A stretch of 8,322 nucleotides of DNA from Desulfotignum sp. (GCA_021737445.1 JAIPDY010000139.1:1-8322); one strand, 5' to 3'; shown: positions 1-6,888, numbered from the stretch's first letter. Numbers and translations are program-made. Notes: generated by a model not told the origin, from the letters alone.

Positions 1-459
1 CTGGAGAGCGGTTTTTCCATTATCACCCAGGCCCTTGCCGGGCTGAATCTGATTCATGATGTGGGATACCTGGACCAGGCCATGGTGTGTTCAACAGCCC
101 AGCTGGTGCTGGGCAACGAAGCCGTGGGCATGGCCAAAAAATTCATGGAAGGCATCCGGGTGGATGCACGAACCATTGCCAGGCAGGTGATCCATGAGAT
201 CGGTCCGGGCGGTCATTTTCTGGCCCACCGGCACACGGTGGACCATTGCCGCACGGCAGTATGGGGCTCGAAACTGCTGGCCAGAGAACCCTATGAAACC
301 TGGCAGGCCAAAGGGGAAAAAGAGATTGCACAGCGAATCCAGGAACGGCTGGCTGATATTCTTGACAACCATAAGGTGGCGGACCTGCCTGGAAATGTTC
401 TGGCCCAGATGGCGAAAATCCGGGAAGCAGGGGTCAAAGAGCTGACCAGGGGGCAATAA
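1..459 (+). CDS. MttB-family corrinoid-dependent methyltransferase, C-terminal part (5' end outside window)
   Basis: The reading frame is open from base 1 to a TAA at 457-459, so only the last 152 codons are seen; the start lies upstream. The visible part matches the C-terminal third of the MttB superfamily (trimethylamine/glycine-betaine methyltransferase type). It has a segment around 'LIHDVGYLDQAMVCSTAQLVLGNE', then the motif GPGGHFLAHRHT followed by a helical, charged tail. Members of this family move a methyl group from a quaternary or tertiary amine to the cobalt of a small corrinoid protein, in the cytoplasm. No UAG codon lies in the visible frame, but the part where pyrrolysine would sit may be missing. 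A second paralogue starts 25 nt downstream, so the two are probably co-transcribed. The substrate cannot be told from the sequence; family membership is fairly certain. Confidence 0.85.
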   Translation: MESGFSIITQALAGLNLIHDVGYLDQAMVCSTAQLVLGNEAVGMAKKFMEGIRVDARTIARQVIHEIGPGGHFLAHRHTVDHCRTAVWGSKLLAREPYETWQAKGEKEIAQRIQERLADILDNHKVADLPGNVLAQMAKIREAGVKELTRGQ

Positions 460-484
460 TGTCTGGAATCAAAAAGAGGAACGT

Positions 485-1933
485 ATGACCGGATCAGTGT
501 TTGCATATCAGAAATGTGAACATGAAAAACTGAAAAAACTGGACCGGATGGTCCGGCGGATTTTAACCGGTATCGGCATACGAATCCTGAGCCGGCCATT
601 TCTGGACCGGCTGTCTGACAGGGGACTGTGCATCAGAAATGACCGGGTGGTGTTCTCTTGTGACCAGATAACACAGCTGCCTTCTCAGGCTCCGGACACG
701 TTTGCCCTTTACGGCATCAACCCGGCCCATGATATCATTCTGGGAGGCGAGTTGTCCCATATGGCTGCCGGATACGGGTGTGCATCGATCATGGACCCGG
801 ACGGCAACATCAGGAGTGCCATTTTCCAGGACCATGTGGACCTGGTAAAACTGGTGCATGTCAGCTCTGTTTTTCATATCAACGGGGGCATCCTGGCCCA
901 GCCATCAGATGTGGCTGCCGGTCACAGTCACCTGGCCATGATGTATGCAGCCCTGACCTATTCAGACAAATGCATTTTCGGTATCCCGGGCAGCCGTGAG
1001 CATATGGAGGATATCATGGCACTGGCGGCCATCCGTCTGGGGGGCAGTGAGGCGTTTGCACAAAAACCCCGGATACTGACCATGATCAGCCCGGTGAGCC
1101 CACTTCAGGTGGATGAAACCGGGCTGGAAGCCCTTGATGTGGCAGGGCGGTATCACCAGCCGGTGATCATCTCCCCTGGGGTGGCTGCCGGTACCACCGG
1201 TCCCATTGACCTGGCCGGGAATGTGGCCATGGCTGCGGCCGAGGCTCTGGGCCTCATCATGATCGCCCAGGTACTGAATCCGGGCACACCCGTGATTTTC
1301 GGGCTCCAATGCTATGGTTCTGACATGAAGTCAGGCAATATTTCCATCGGGTCCCCGGCCTATGCCCTTCAGGCAAAATACTGCGCAGCCCTGGCCCGGT
1401 ATTATCACCTGCCCAGCCGGGCCGGCGGTGCGGTCAATGATGCCAAAAACCTGTCTGCCCAGGCAGGATATGAAAGCATGCTGTCCATGTTTACAGCCAT
1501 GCAGAACCGGGTGAACCTGATAGTGCACAGTGCGGGTATTCTGGACAGTTTTGCCGCCATTTCCTTTGAAAAATTCATCATGGATCTGGAAATTATTGAG
1601 ATGATCCGATTTTACATGGACGATATGGTGGTGGATGATACCACCCTGAACTTTGATCTGATTCAGTCTGTGGGACCGGGGGGGTTGTTTCTCACTACCA
1701 TGGACACCATGAAAAAATGTCGGACCCATGCCTGGAATCCAAACGTGGCCCTGCGGGGCAACCTCATGGGCATGTCCCCCCATGAAAAATTGCTCAAAAA
1801 TATTCAAACTGCCAGAGAACAGATGCTGGCACAGTATGAGCAGCCGGTCATTGACCCGGATACCGTCCATGCCATGAATGCGTTCATGAAAAAAAAAGGG
1901 GTGGATCCGGCAGATCTGCCCCTGTATTATTAA
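485..1933 (+). CDS. MttB-family methyltransferase paralogue, non-pyrrolysine type
   Basis: This complete 482-aa protein has the usual length for the MttB superfamily. The ATG is preceded by AGAGGA at 475-480, 4 nt away. The N-terminal helix region (residues about 15-60, 'ILTGIGIRILSRPFLDRLSDRGLCIRNDRVV') fits the family. So do a central TIM-barrel-like body, the NDAKNLSAQAGYE segment (318-330) and the GPGG motif (397-400). The frame has no internal UAG, so no pyrrolysine is encoded. By family analogy it demethylates a methylated amine such as a betaine, passing the methyl to a corrinoid protein that is not encoded in this window. It differs from the partial upstream copy after GPGG: that copy reads HFLAHRHT, whereas this one reads LFLTTMDT, so three histidines are absent. 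The two proteins are therefore diverged paralogues and could have different substrates. Family assignment is firm; substrate unknown. Confidence 0.88.
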   Translation: MTGSVFAYQKCEHEKLKKLDRMVRRILTGIGIRILSRPFLDRLSDRGLCIRNDRVVFSCDQITQLPSQAPDTFALYGINPAHDIILGGELSHMAAGYGCASIMDPDGNIRSAIFQDHVDLVKLVHVSSVFHINGGILAQPSDVAAGHSHLAMMYAALTYSDKCIFGIPGSREHMEDIMALAAIRLGGSEAFAQKPRILTMISPVSPLQVDETGLEALDVAGRYHQPVIISPGVAAGTTGPIDLAGNVAMAAAEALGLIMIAQVLNPGTPVIFGLQCYGSDMKSGNISIGSPAYALQAKYCAALARYYHLPSRAGGAVNDAKNLSAQAGYESMLSMFTAMQNRVNLIVHSAGILDSFAAISFEKFIMDLEIIEMIRFYMDDMVVDDTTLNFDLIQSVGPGGLFLTTMDTMKKCRTHAWNPNVALRGNLMGMSPHEKLLKNIQTAREQMLAQYEQPVIDPDTVHAMNAFMKKKGVDPADLPLYY

Positions 1934-1994
1934 CCCTTATGATAAAATTTTGGGAGTCAGGTGCGGGTGATCATGCTCCTGCAAGGAGAAAGAT

Positions 1995-3044
1995 ATGAAA
2001 AAAAATATGAAAGCGATTGTCAAGGCAAAACCGGAACCGGGGCTGTGGCTTGAAGAGGTGCCTGTGCCTGAGATCCGCCACAACGAAGTGCTGATCAAAG
2101 TGCTGCGCACCGCCATCTGCGGCACGGATGTGCATATATACAACTGGGATGCCTGGGCCGCCAAAACCATCCCTGTGCCCATGCATATCGGGCATGAGTT
2201 TGTGGGCACCATTGAACAGGTGGGGTCTCATGTGAGCGATTTTAAAAAAGGGGACCTGGTATCAGGAGAAGGCCATCTGGTGTGCGGCCACTGCAGGAAC
2301 TGCCTGGCCGGCCGGCGTCACCTGTGCAAAGACACCCGTGGGGTGGGGGTTAACCGGCCCGGAGCGTTTGCCCAGTACCTGGCGATTCCGGTGACCAATG
2401 CCTGGTACTGTGATCCGGACATTCCTCTGGAAACCCTGGCCTGTTTTGATCCCCTGGGCAATGCCACCCACACTGCCCTGTCCTTTGATGTACTGGGAGA
2501 AGATGTCCTGATCACCGGGGCCGGTCCCATCGGGTGCATGGCTGCGGCCATTGCCAGACACAGCGGAGCAAGATACGTGGTGGTCACTGATGTCAATTCT
2601 TTTCGCCTGGAGCTGGCGAAAAAAGCAGGCGCCACCCTGGCCCTGGATGTCACCTGCCAAACCATTGCCGATGCCCAGAAGGAGCTGGGCATGAAGGAGG
2701 GGTTTGACGTGGCCATGGAGATGTCGGGCAATCCGGCGGCACTGGCAGGCATTTTAGACAACATGTGCCACGGGGGAAAAATTGCGCTTCTGGGAATCAT
2801 GCCTGACCAGACCCCCATTGACTGGAACAAGGTGGTATTCAACATGCTTACCATCAAGGGGATATACGGCAGGGAGATGTATGAGACCTGGTACAAGATG
2901 ACATCCATGATCCAGACCGGGCTGGACATCACACCTTTGATCACCCACAGGTTTGCCTATACACAGTTTGAAGAGGGGTTTGAGGTGATGCGCTCGGGGA
3001 AATCGGGCAAAGTGATCCTGGACTGGACCCGGACGCAACATTAA
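1995..3044 (+). CDS. tdh: L-threonine 3-dehydrogenase
   Basis: The enzyme oxidises L-threonine with NAD+ to 2-amino-3-ketobutyrate in the cytoplasm, the first step of threonine breakdown to glycine. The 349-aa product resembles the E. coli enzyme along its whole length with a constant 4-residue offset. It is a zinc-dependent medium-chain dehydrogenase. Catalytic-site residues are C42, T44, H47, H67 and E68. The four structural-zinc cysteines are C97, C100, C103 and C111. The nucleotide-binding loop is GAGPIG (175-180), with D199 at the end of the next strand, as expected for NAD preference. Tdh-typical stretches include TAICGTDVHIYNW, VSGEGH, GVGVNRPG and IKGIYGREMYETWYKM. The start at 1995 is chosen because AAGGAG (1983-1988) lies 6 nt upstream; the internal ATG at 2007, where the E. 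coli protein would begin, is 18 nt away. It lies 61 nt after the MttB gene and 29 nt before a Kbl-like gene, the usual partner. Confidence 0.95.
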   Translation: MKKNMKAIVKAKPEPGLWLEEVPVPEIRHNEVLIKVLRTAICGTDVHIYNWDAWAAKTIPVPMHIGHEFVGTIEQVGSHVSDFKKGDLVSGEGHLVCGHCRNCLAGRRHLCKDTRGVGVNRPGAFAQYLAIPVTNAWYCDPDIPLETLACFDPLGNATHTALSFDVLGEDVLITGAGPIGCMAAAIARHSGARYVVVTDVNSFRLELAKKAGATLALDVTCQTIADAQKELGMKEGFDVAMEMSGNPAALAGILDNMCHGGKIALLGIMPDQTPIDWNKVVFNMLTIKGIYGREMYETWYKMTSMIQTGLDITPLITHRFAYTQFEEGFEVMRSGKSGKVILDWTRTQH

Positions 3045-3073
3045 AAATCAGATCAATATGGGAGAATATATAG

Positions 3074-4297
3074 ATGAATACAGATAAGCTGGACAGCAGT
3101 CTGGAAATGGAACTGGCGGCTCTGAAAAAGGAAGGCCGGGCCAAATCATCAGAACGGATCATTCAGGCCTATATACCGCCTGAAAAAGACAAAGGTCCCC
3201 GGTACCTGCTGGTGGGCAGCGACCAGACATTCATGCGGTTCAATTCCAACTCCTATCTGTCGTTGTCCAACCACCCGGAACTGATTGCGGCAGCAGATGA
3301 GGCCACCCGGGAATTCGGGGTGGGACCTGGTGCAGTCCGGTTTATTGACGGCACCTTTATCCACCATGTGAGACTGGAGGAACGTATTGCCCGGTTTGTG
3401 GAAAAACCCGGGGCCAAAATTTTCAATTCCGCCTACACGGCCAACTGCGGACTGGCTCTGTCCATTTCAGGCAAAAAGACCCACTGGATCGGGGATCAGC
3501 TCAATCATAACTCCATCATCAGGGCCATGCGCATCAGTAACGTTCCCAGAGAGAACAAGGGGATTTTCAGGCACAACGACATGGCAGACCTGAAACGGTG
3601 CCTGGATGCGGTAAATCCTGACATGGAACGGGTGGTGGTGGTTTTTGACGGAATTTTCAGCATGCGGGGCGACTATGCCCCTGTCAATGAAATTGCAGAT
3701 ATCTGTAAAGCCTATGATAATAAATTCAGGGACGGGGTGATCACCGTGGTGGATGACTCCCACGGGATCGGTGCGTTCGGGGATACCGGCCGGGGCACCC
3801 CGGAATTTGCCGGGGCCTGGCCTGATGTGGTGGTGGGCACATTCGGCAAGGCATTTGGTGTGAACGGCGGGTTTATCGCCGGCAGCAGGTCCCTGATTGA
3901 AGCGGTGCGCCAGAAAGCAGATACCTATATCTATACCAATCCCTTAAGTGTGGCAGACTGTGCCGCGGCTGTCAAAGCGCTTGATATCTGTGACAGCCCG
4001 GAAGGGCAGGCCCTTCTCAAACACCTGGCAGAACAGACAAAGCGGTTTAGAAAAGGGCTGGACCGGTTGGGACTGGAATCCATTCAAGGACCGCATCCGG
4101 TGGTGCCGTTGATGGTCAGGGATACGGCCAGAACCCATGAACTGGTAAAATTTTTGTACGATCACGGGGTCCTGGTGGTGGGACTGACATTTCCGGTGGT
4201 GCCCAAAGGGGATGAAACCATCCGGTTCCAGATCAATGCCTGTCATACAGGTGCCGACATTGACGAGGTCCTGGGCCTGCTGGATAAATTTACCTGA
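3074..4297 (+). CDS. kbl: PLP-dependent alpha-oxoamine synthase, probable 2-amino-3-ketobutyrate CoA ligase (Kbl-like)
   Basis: This 407-aa fold-type I PLP enzyme belongs to the alpha-oxoamine synthase family (Kbl, BioF, HemA, SPT). Visible active-site features are H145 in LNHNSII (stacks on the cofactor ring in relatives), D227 and H230 in VVDDSHGIGAFG, and K259 in GTFGKAFG, the Schiff-base lysine. The C-terminal FPVVPKGDETIRFQINACHT matches the Kbl substrate-carboxylate region well, and AVRFIDGT parallels SVRFICGT of E. coli Kbl. As Kbl it would cleave 2-amino-3-ketobutyrate with CoA to glycine and acetyl-CoA, directly after Tdh. The start has GGGAG at 3060-3064, 9 nt away. The N-terminal half is clearly diverged from classical Kbl: the segment after the lysine reads GVNGGFIAG and lacks the usual GGASGG run, and there is a short extension. 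Another acyl-CoA/amino-acid condensation is therefore possible. Superfamily certain; the Kbl role is inferred mainly from the neighbour tdh. Confidence 0.75.
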   Translation: MNTDKLDSSLEMELAALKKEGRAKSSERIIQAYIPPEKDKGPRYLLVGSDQTFMRFNSNSYLSLSNHPELIAAADEATREFGVGPGAVRFIDGTFIHHVRLEERIARFVEKPGAKIFNSAYTANCGLALSISGKKTHWIGDQLNHNSIIRAMRISNVPRENKGIFRHNDMADLKRCLDAVNPDMERVVVVFDGIFSMRGDYAPVNEIADICKAYDNKFRDGVITVVDDSHGIGAFGDTGRGTPEFAGAWPDVVVGTFGKAFGVNGGFIAGSRSLIEAVRQKADTYIYTNPLSVADCAAAVKALDICDSPEGQALLKHLAEQTKRFRKGLDRLGLESIQGPHPVVPLMVRDTARTHELVKFLYDHGVLVVGLTFPVVPKGDETIRFQINACHTGADIDEVLGLLDKFT

Positions 4298-4332
4298 AAA
4301 TTTTTTTAAAAAGCGGCTTTTTTCCCAACTCC

Positions 4333-4361
4333 TTGAATTTGAGACAAAATCAGTGTAGGAT
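4333..4361 (+). promoter_or_regulatory. Candidate sigma-70 promoter for the 183-aa gene
   Basis: TTGAAT at 4333-4338 and TAGGAT at 4356-4361 are separated by 17 nt, in AT-rich DNA directly after the kbl-like gene. Transcription would begin near 4368, about 63 nt before the ATG at 4431. This suggests the downstream gene is its own transcription unit. Both hexamers deviate from consensus, so this is a reasonable but unproven candidate. Confidence 0.4.
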
Positions 4362-4372
4362 AAAAAAAATGA

Positions 4373-4396
4373 CCTGGCTGCTTCATATGAGCCGGG
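4373..4396 (+). other. Leader hairpin upstream of the 183-aa gene
   Basis: CCTGGCT (4373-4379) can pair with AGCCGGG (4390-4396), giving seven pairs including one G-U, around a 10-nt loop. No T-run follows, so it is not a standard terminator. If the promoter at 4333-4361 is real, the hairpin sits at the very 5' end of the mRNA, 20 nt before the ribosome-binding site AAGGAG (4417-4422). There it could stabilise the message or bind a factor. A chance inverted repeat of this length is also possible. Confidence 0.35.
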
Positions 4397-4430
4397 CATG
4401 ATACACCTATTTTGACAAGGAGAAAACGGC

Positions 4431-4982
4431 ATGGAACCTGATAAATTCAGAGAGTCCAGACAGGAAATAAACCGCATGTGTAAAAATGTTCATGCCCTGA
4501 TTGACCAGAAAGCCCTGGATGAATCCAAAGCAGGGTATGAAAAGGTTCATGAACAGCTCAAAATCCTCAAGCCCCAGGCTGAGGGGGAGATCCAGAAGCG
4601 ATCTGTAAAAAATCTGGGTCTTAAGCTCAAGAATCTGTCAACCCTTATCCACAAGCTGAAACCCAAGGCAGGCGGACCCAGAAAAAAAGGGAAAACCGGC
4701 ATCATCTGGGATGAGAGCCGGCTGGCCCAGCTGGCTGCCCCGTTTTTGGAAAAACTGCTGCAGAACATGGAAACAGATGATAATGCTGCGGTATGCCTGG
4801 GGACTACCGGAAAAGGAATCCGCCCCAATTACCAGATACATTTCAGTGACAAAACCATCACATCTTTCAGCGGATCCAGCCATAAACCCAGCCCCAAGCC
4901 CAATGCCGGTCAAACAAAAAATATCTCCCCGCCTTTTTCCCGGCAGGTCATAGAAAACGTGCTGGCCCAGAAGAATCAGTAG
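4431..4982 (+). CDS. Hypothetical protein, charged and helical, unrecognised
   Basis: This 183-aa protein is not one I recognise. AAGGAG at 4417-4422 lies 8 nt before the ATG, which supports a real gene with this start. Residues 1-80 are highly charged and look like long amphipathic helices, possibly a coiled coil (NVHALIDQKALDESKAGYEKVHEQL). A basic linker around 79-88 (KAGGPRKKGK) follows, then a second helical segment (WDESRLAQLAAPFLEKLLQNME, about 93-114). The C-terminal 50 residues are rich in P, S, K and N and look disordered. There is no signal peptide or membrane segment, so it is probably cytoplasmic. It appears to be transcribed alone, with its own promoter candidate and a strong terminator after it. 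It ends in TAG, and a TAA lies 23 codons further on in frame. Its function is unknown, and the neighbours give no clear hint. Confidence 0.75.
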   Translation: MEPDKFRESRQEINRMCKNVHALIDQKALDESKAGYEKVHEQLKILKPQAEGEIQKRSVKNLGLKLKNLSTLIHKLKPKAGGPRKKGKTGIIWDESRLAQLAAPFLEKLLQNMETDDNAAVCLGTTGKGIRPNYQIHFSDKTITSFSGSSHKPSPKPNAGQTKNISPPFSRQVIENVLAQKNQ

Positions 4983-5005
4983 ACCTGTTCTGCTTTTTTT
5001 GGGTC

Positions 5006-5038
5006 CCATGGTCCGGCAAAAACCGGATCATGGTTTTT
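5006..5038 (+). terminator. Rho-independent terminator after the 183-aa gene
   Basis: CCATGGTCCGG (5006-5016) pairs with CCGGATCATGG (5023-5033), forming an 11-bp stem with a single G-U pair, a 6-nt CAAAAA loop, then TTTTT (5034-5038). It starts 24 nt after the TAG stop. Read on the minus strand, the stem is not followed by a U-run, so it terminates the plus-strand transcript only. The T-run ends on the first base of the convergent anti-sigma kinase's stop codon. Confidence 0.88.
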
Positions 5039-5472
5039 CACAGGGTCTTAAACCGCTTGATCATTCTCACCTGGTTCCGGGTATTGGATGAACAGTCAAA
5101 CTCCACACAATCCATGACACAATTTATGATATGGATGCCCAGTCCGCCGGGTTTGATTTCATCCAGGTTCCGGGGCGGCAGGTTTGCCGGATCCCACCGG
5201 CAGCCGAAGTCCTCAATGGTGATCCCCAGTTCCATGGGCTGGATCTCAAAATACAGATCGATCGTTCCAAGGGGCTGATTTTTGTAACTATGCCTGATGA
5301 TGTTGGCACAGGCTTCATCAACCGCCAGGACAATATCGGCGCCCTCTTTTCTGGAAACACCGATGATGGCATTTACTTTTTTTACCATACTCCGCACAAG
5401 CTGCAGGTACCTGGGGTGAGATGGGATGCTCAGGCTCAAACAATCGGGTGTTATGGCCGCAGGGTCAGTCAT
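5038..5472 (-). CDS. RsbW-like anti-sigma factor serine/threonine kinase (HATPase_c_2)
   Basis: This 144-aa protein is a small GHKL-fold ATP-binding domain of the RsbW/SpoIIAB type, with no sensor or membrane part. The N box is VDEACANIIRHSY with E53 and N57, the G1 box is EDFGCRWDP (D88, G90), and the G2 box is GGLGIHII (109-116). Such proteins phosphorylate a STAS-domain antagonist and in doing so release or capture a sigma factor or another target. The ATG overlaps the TGA of the upstream phosphatase gene (ATGA, 5469-5472), so translation is probably coupled and the two products made together. No STAS antagonist or sigma factor gene is in view, so its partners must be encoded elsewhere, or it acts on a non-sigma target. 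It ends at TGA 5040-5038, against the convergent terminator. Family assignment is strong; the target is unknown. Confidence 0.88.
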   Translation of the reverse strand: MTDPAAITPDCLSLSIPSHPRYLQLVRSMVKKVNAIIGVSRKEGADIVLAVDEACANIIRHSYKNQPLGTIDLYFEIQPMELGITIEDFGCRWDPANLPPRNLDEIKPGGLGIHIINCVMDCVEFDCSSNTRNQVRMIKRFKTL

Positions 5473-6782
5473 GGGCGGTACCTGGTCTGGTTGATCCGGA
5501 AACTTAGCAGGGTCAAATCATCATCAAGGGCTTGTCCCCGGGTAAATTTTTTTACTGCATCAGCAACATGTTGCACCAGTATCTCTGGTTCCAGGCTCCG
5601 GTGCCGGTGAAGGGTTTCCATGAGCCGGTCTATGCCGAACAGCTGTCTGGATGGGTTTTTTGCTTCTGTAATTCCGTCGGTGTAAAGGGTTATCATATCC
5701 CCATAATCAAGATCCCACTCTTCCTGGGCAAACTGGATGTCAGGAAGGATGCCAAGGGGCGGCCCTTTGACTGCATCATCCCCCAGCAGCCGGATGGTTT
5801 TTTTCCGGGTGAGGACAGGGGGCAGATGCCCGGCATTGGACATAACAATCCGGCCGGTGCCGGTATCCAGAACCATATAGACCAGGGTAACAAACATGCC
5901 CTGCTGGGCCCTGGTACACAAAAGAGTGTTCACCTGTTCAAGGAGCTGGCATGGTTGTGGATACCGCAGGCAGTGATAATGCAGGTCACTGGTCAATCTG
6001 GCCATGAAAAGAGACGCTGCAATGCCTTTGCCTGAAACATCCCCCAAAACAATCCCCAGGCGGTTGTTTCTGAGATGAAAACAGTTGTAAAAATCCCCGC
6101 CGATCTCCAGAGCCGGGTGGTTCAGGCCGGCAAACAGATATCCTGGTATCCGGGGCAGGGCAGAGGGAAGAAAACTTTGCTGAACCTCTCTGGCCAGTTT
6201 CAGGTCCCGTTCCAGGGTCTCTTTCTGGAGAATCACCTGGTGCATCCTTGCCGTGTCAATGGCCACGGCAGCACTGGAGCTGATGGTGACCAGCATCTCC
6301 AGTTCTTCACCGGTGAAATGGCCTGGCGGTGAAAGCTTGTTGAGGATCTGAATCACCCCCAGGGTTTTTCCCCTGGTTTTCAAGGGCGCACACAGCATGG
6401 CCCGGGTCCTGTATCCGGTGGCACGGTCATACTCTTTTGAAAATCCGGGATGGTCATATGCATCCTTCAGATTCAAGGGCGTTCCGGTTCGTGCCACATA
6501 ACCGGCAATGCCCTGGTCTTTTTTTACACGGAACAGTTCTCTGATTTCATTGCCCACTTTTCCTATGGCAATATAAAAAACCAAATCTCCGGTTTTATCT
6601 TCCTTGAGCAGCAGACTGACCGAATCAGCGGTAAAGGTTTTTCGGGCGGTCTCCATGATATGGGTCAGCAACCGGTCGATGGACAGTTCAGAATTGATCA
6701 GATTGGCGATTTCAATGCAGTGGGTCAACCGCTTGACCTTTTTGTTGCAGGTATCGAGATCCGTGGTGTGGTGGAAAGTCAT
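5469..6782 (-). CDS. GAF domain-PP2C (SpoIIE/RsbU-type) serine phosphatase
   Basis: This 437-aa cytoplasmic protein has no membrane helices. A GAF domain spans about residues 25-178 (GIAGYVARTG and the typical APLKTRGKTLGVIQILNK strand-helix). A short coiled-coil-like linker (about 181-205, ending AREVQQSFLP) leads to a SpoIIE-type PP2C domain to about 430. Metal-binding and catalytic motifs are present: GGDFYN (D230), GDVSGKG (D248), YTDGITEA (D369) and DDDLTLL (420-426). Such enzymes dephosphorylate a phospho-STAS antagonist in response to a signal sensed by the N-terminal domain, opposing an RsbW-type kinase. That kinase is encoded immediately downstream with a 4-nt overlap. The ATG at 6782 is preceded by an in-frame stop at 6800-6798, so no earlier start exists. 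However, I see no clear ribosome-binding site, so translation may be weak or unusual. The GAF ligand is unknown. Confidence 0.92.
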   Translation of the reverse strand: MTFHHTTDLDTCNKKVKRLTHCIEIANLINSELSIDRLLTHIMETARKTFTADSVSLLLKEDKTGDLVFYIAIGKVGNEIRELFRVKKDQGIAGYVARTGTPLNLKDAYDHPGFSKEYDRATGYRTRAMLCAPLKTRGKTLGVIQILNKLSPPGHFTGEELEMLVTISSSAAVAIDTARMHQVILQKETLERDLKLAREVQQSFLPSALPRIPGYLFAGLNHPALEIGGDFYNCFHLRNNRLGIVLGDVSGKGIAASLFMARLTSDLHYHCLRYPQPCQLLEQVNTLLCTRAQQGMFVTLVYMVLDTGTGRIVMSNAGHLPPVLTRKKTIRLLGDDAVKGPPLGILPDIQFAQEEWDLDYGDMITLYTDGITEAKNPSRQLFGIDRLMETLHRHRSLEPEILVQHVADAVKKFTRGQALDDDLTLLSFRINQTRYRP

Positions 6783-6845
6783 TTTATCTAAAAAGTTTTA
6801 AGTGTTAAGTTAATACCTGACCGCTTATACTTTCATCATTTGTTG

Positions 6846-6860
6846 TGGTCTCTCAGACCA
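6846..6860. repeat. Perfect inverted repeat in the divergent control region
   Basis: TGGTCT (6846-6851) and AGACCA (6855-6860) are perfect inverted copies around a CTC spacer. It lies within the predicted 5' leader of the phosphatase mRNA (start near 6883), so it could be an RNA hairpin or an operator site. No T-run follows on either strand, so it is not a terminator. Confidence 0.5.
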
Positions 6861-6888
6861 TGATTGTTTATATGAAAATTTCATTTAA

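Noticed and set aside
1331..1870. Minus-strand open frame of 179 codons.
   Set aside because: It is antisense to the well-supported MttB-family gene and has low-complexity His/Gly-rich content typical of shadow frames.
2318..2944. Minus-strand open frame of 208 codons opposite tdh.
   Set aside because: Tdh is intact with all zinc ligands; the antisense frame shows no domain and no start signal.
4308..4323. AAAAAG-CGG-CTTTTT hairpin plus T after the kbl-like gene, as a possible terminator.
   Set aside because: The stem is almost all A-T with one strong pair and a 3-nt loop, too weak to call, though it could contribute to ending the operon.
3944..4477. Minus-strand open frame of 177 codons spanning the kbl-like gene's end and the following gap.
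   Set aside because: No recognisable domain; most of it is opposite conserved catalytic-domain coding sequence.
5006..5038. The hairpin acting as a two-way terminator for the convergent kinase gene as well.
   Set aside because: On the minus strand the stem is followed by G/C and A-rich sequence, not a U-run, so only the plus direction is supported.
5131..5610. Plus-strand open frame of 159 codons.
   Set aside because: It is antisense to the phosphatase and kinase genes, which carry full catalytic motifs; it is a shadow of their codon pattern.
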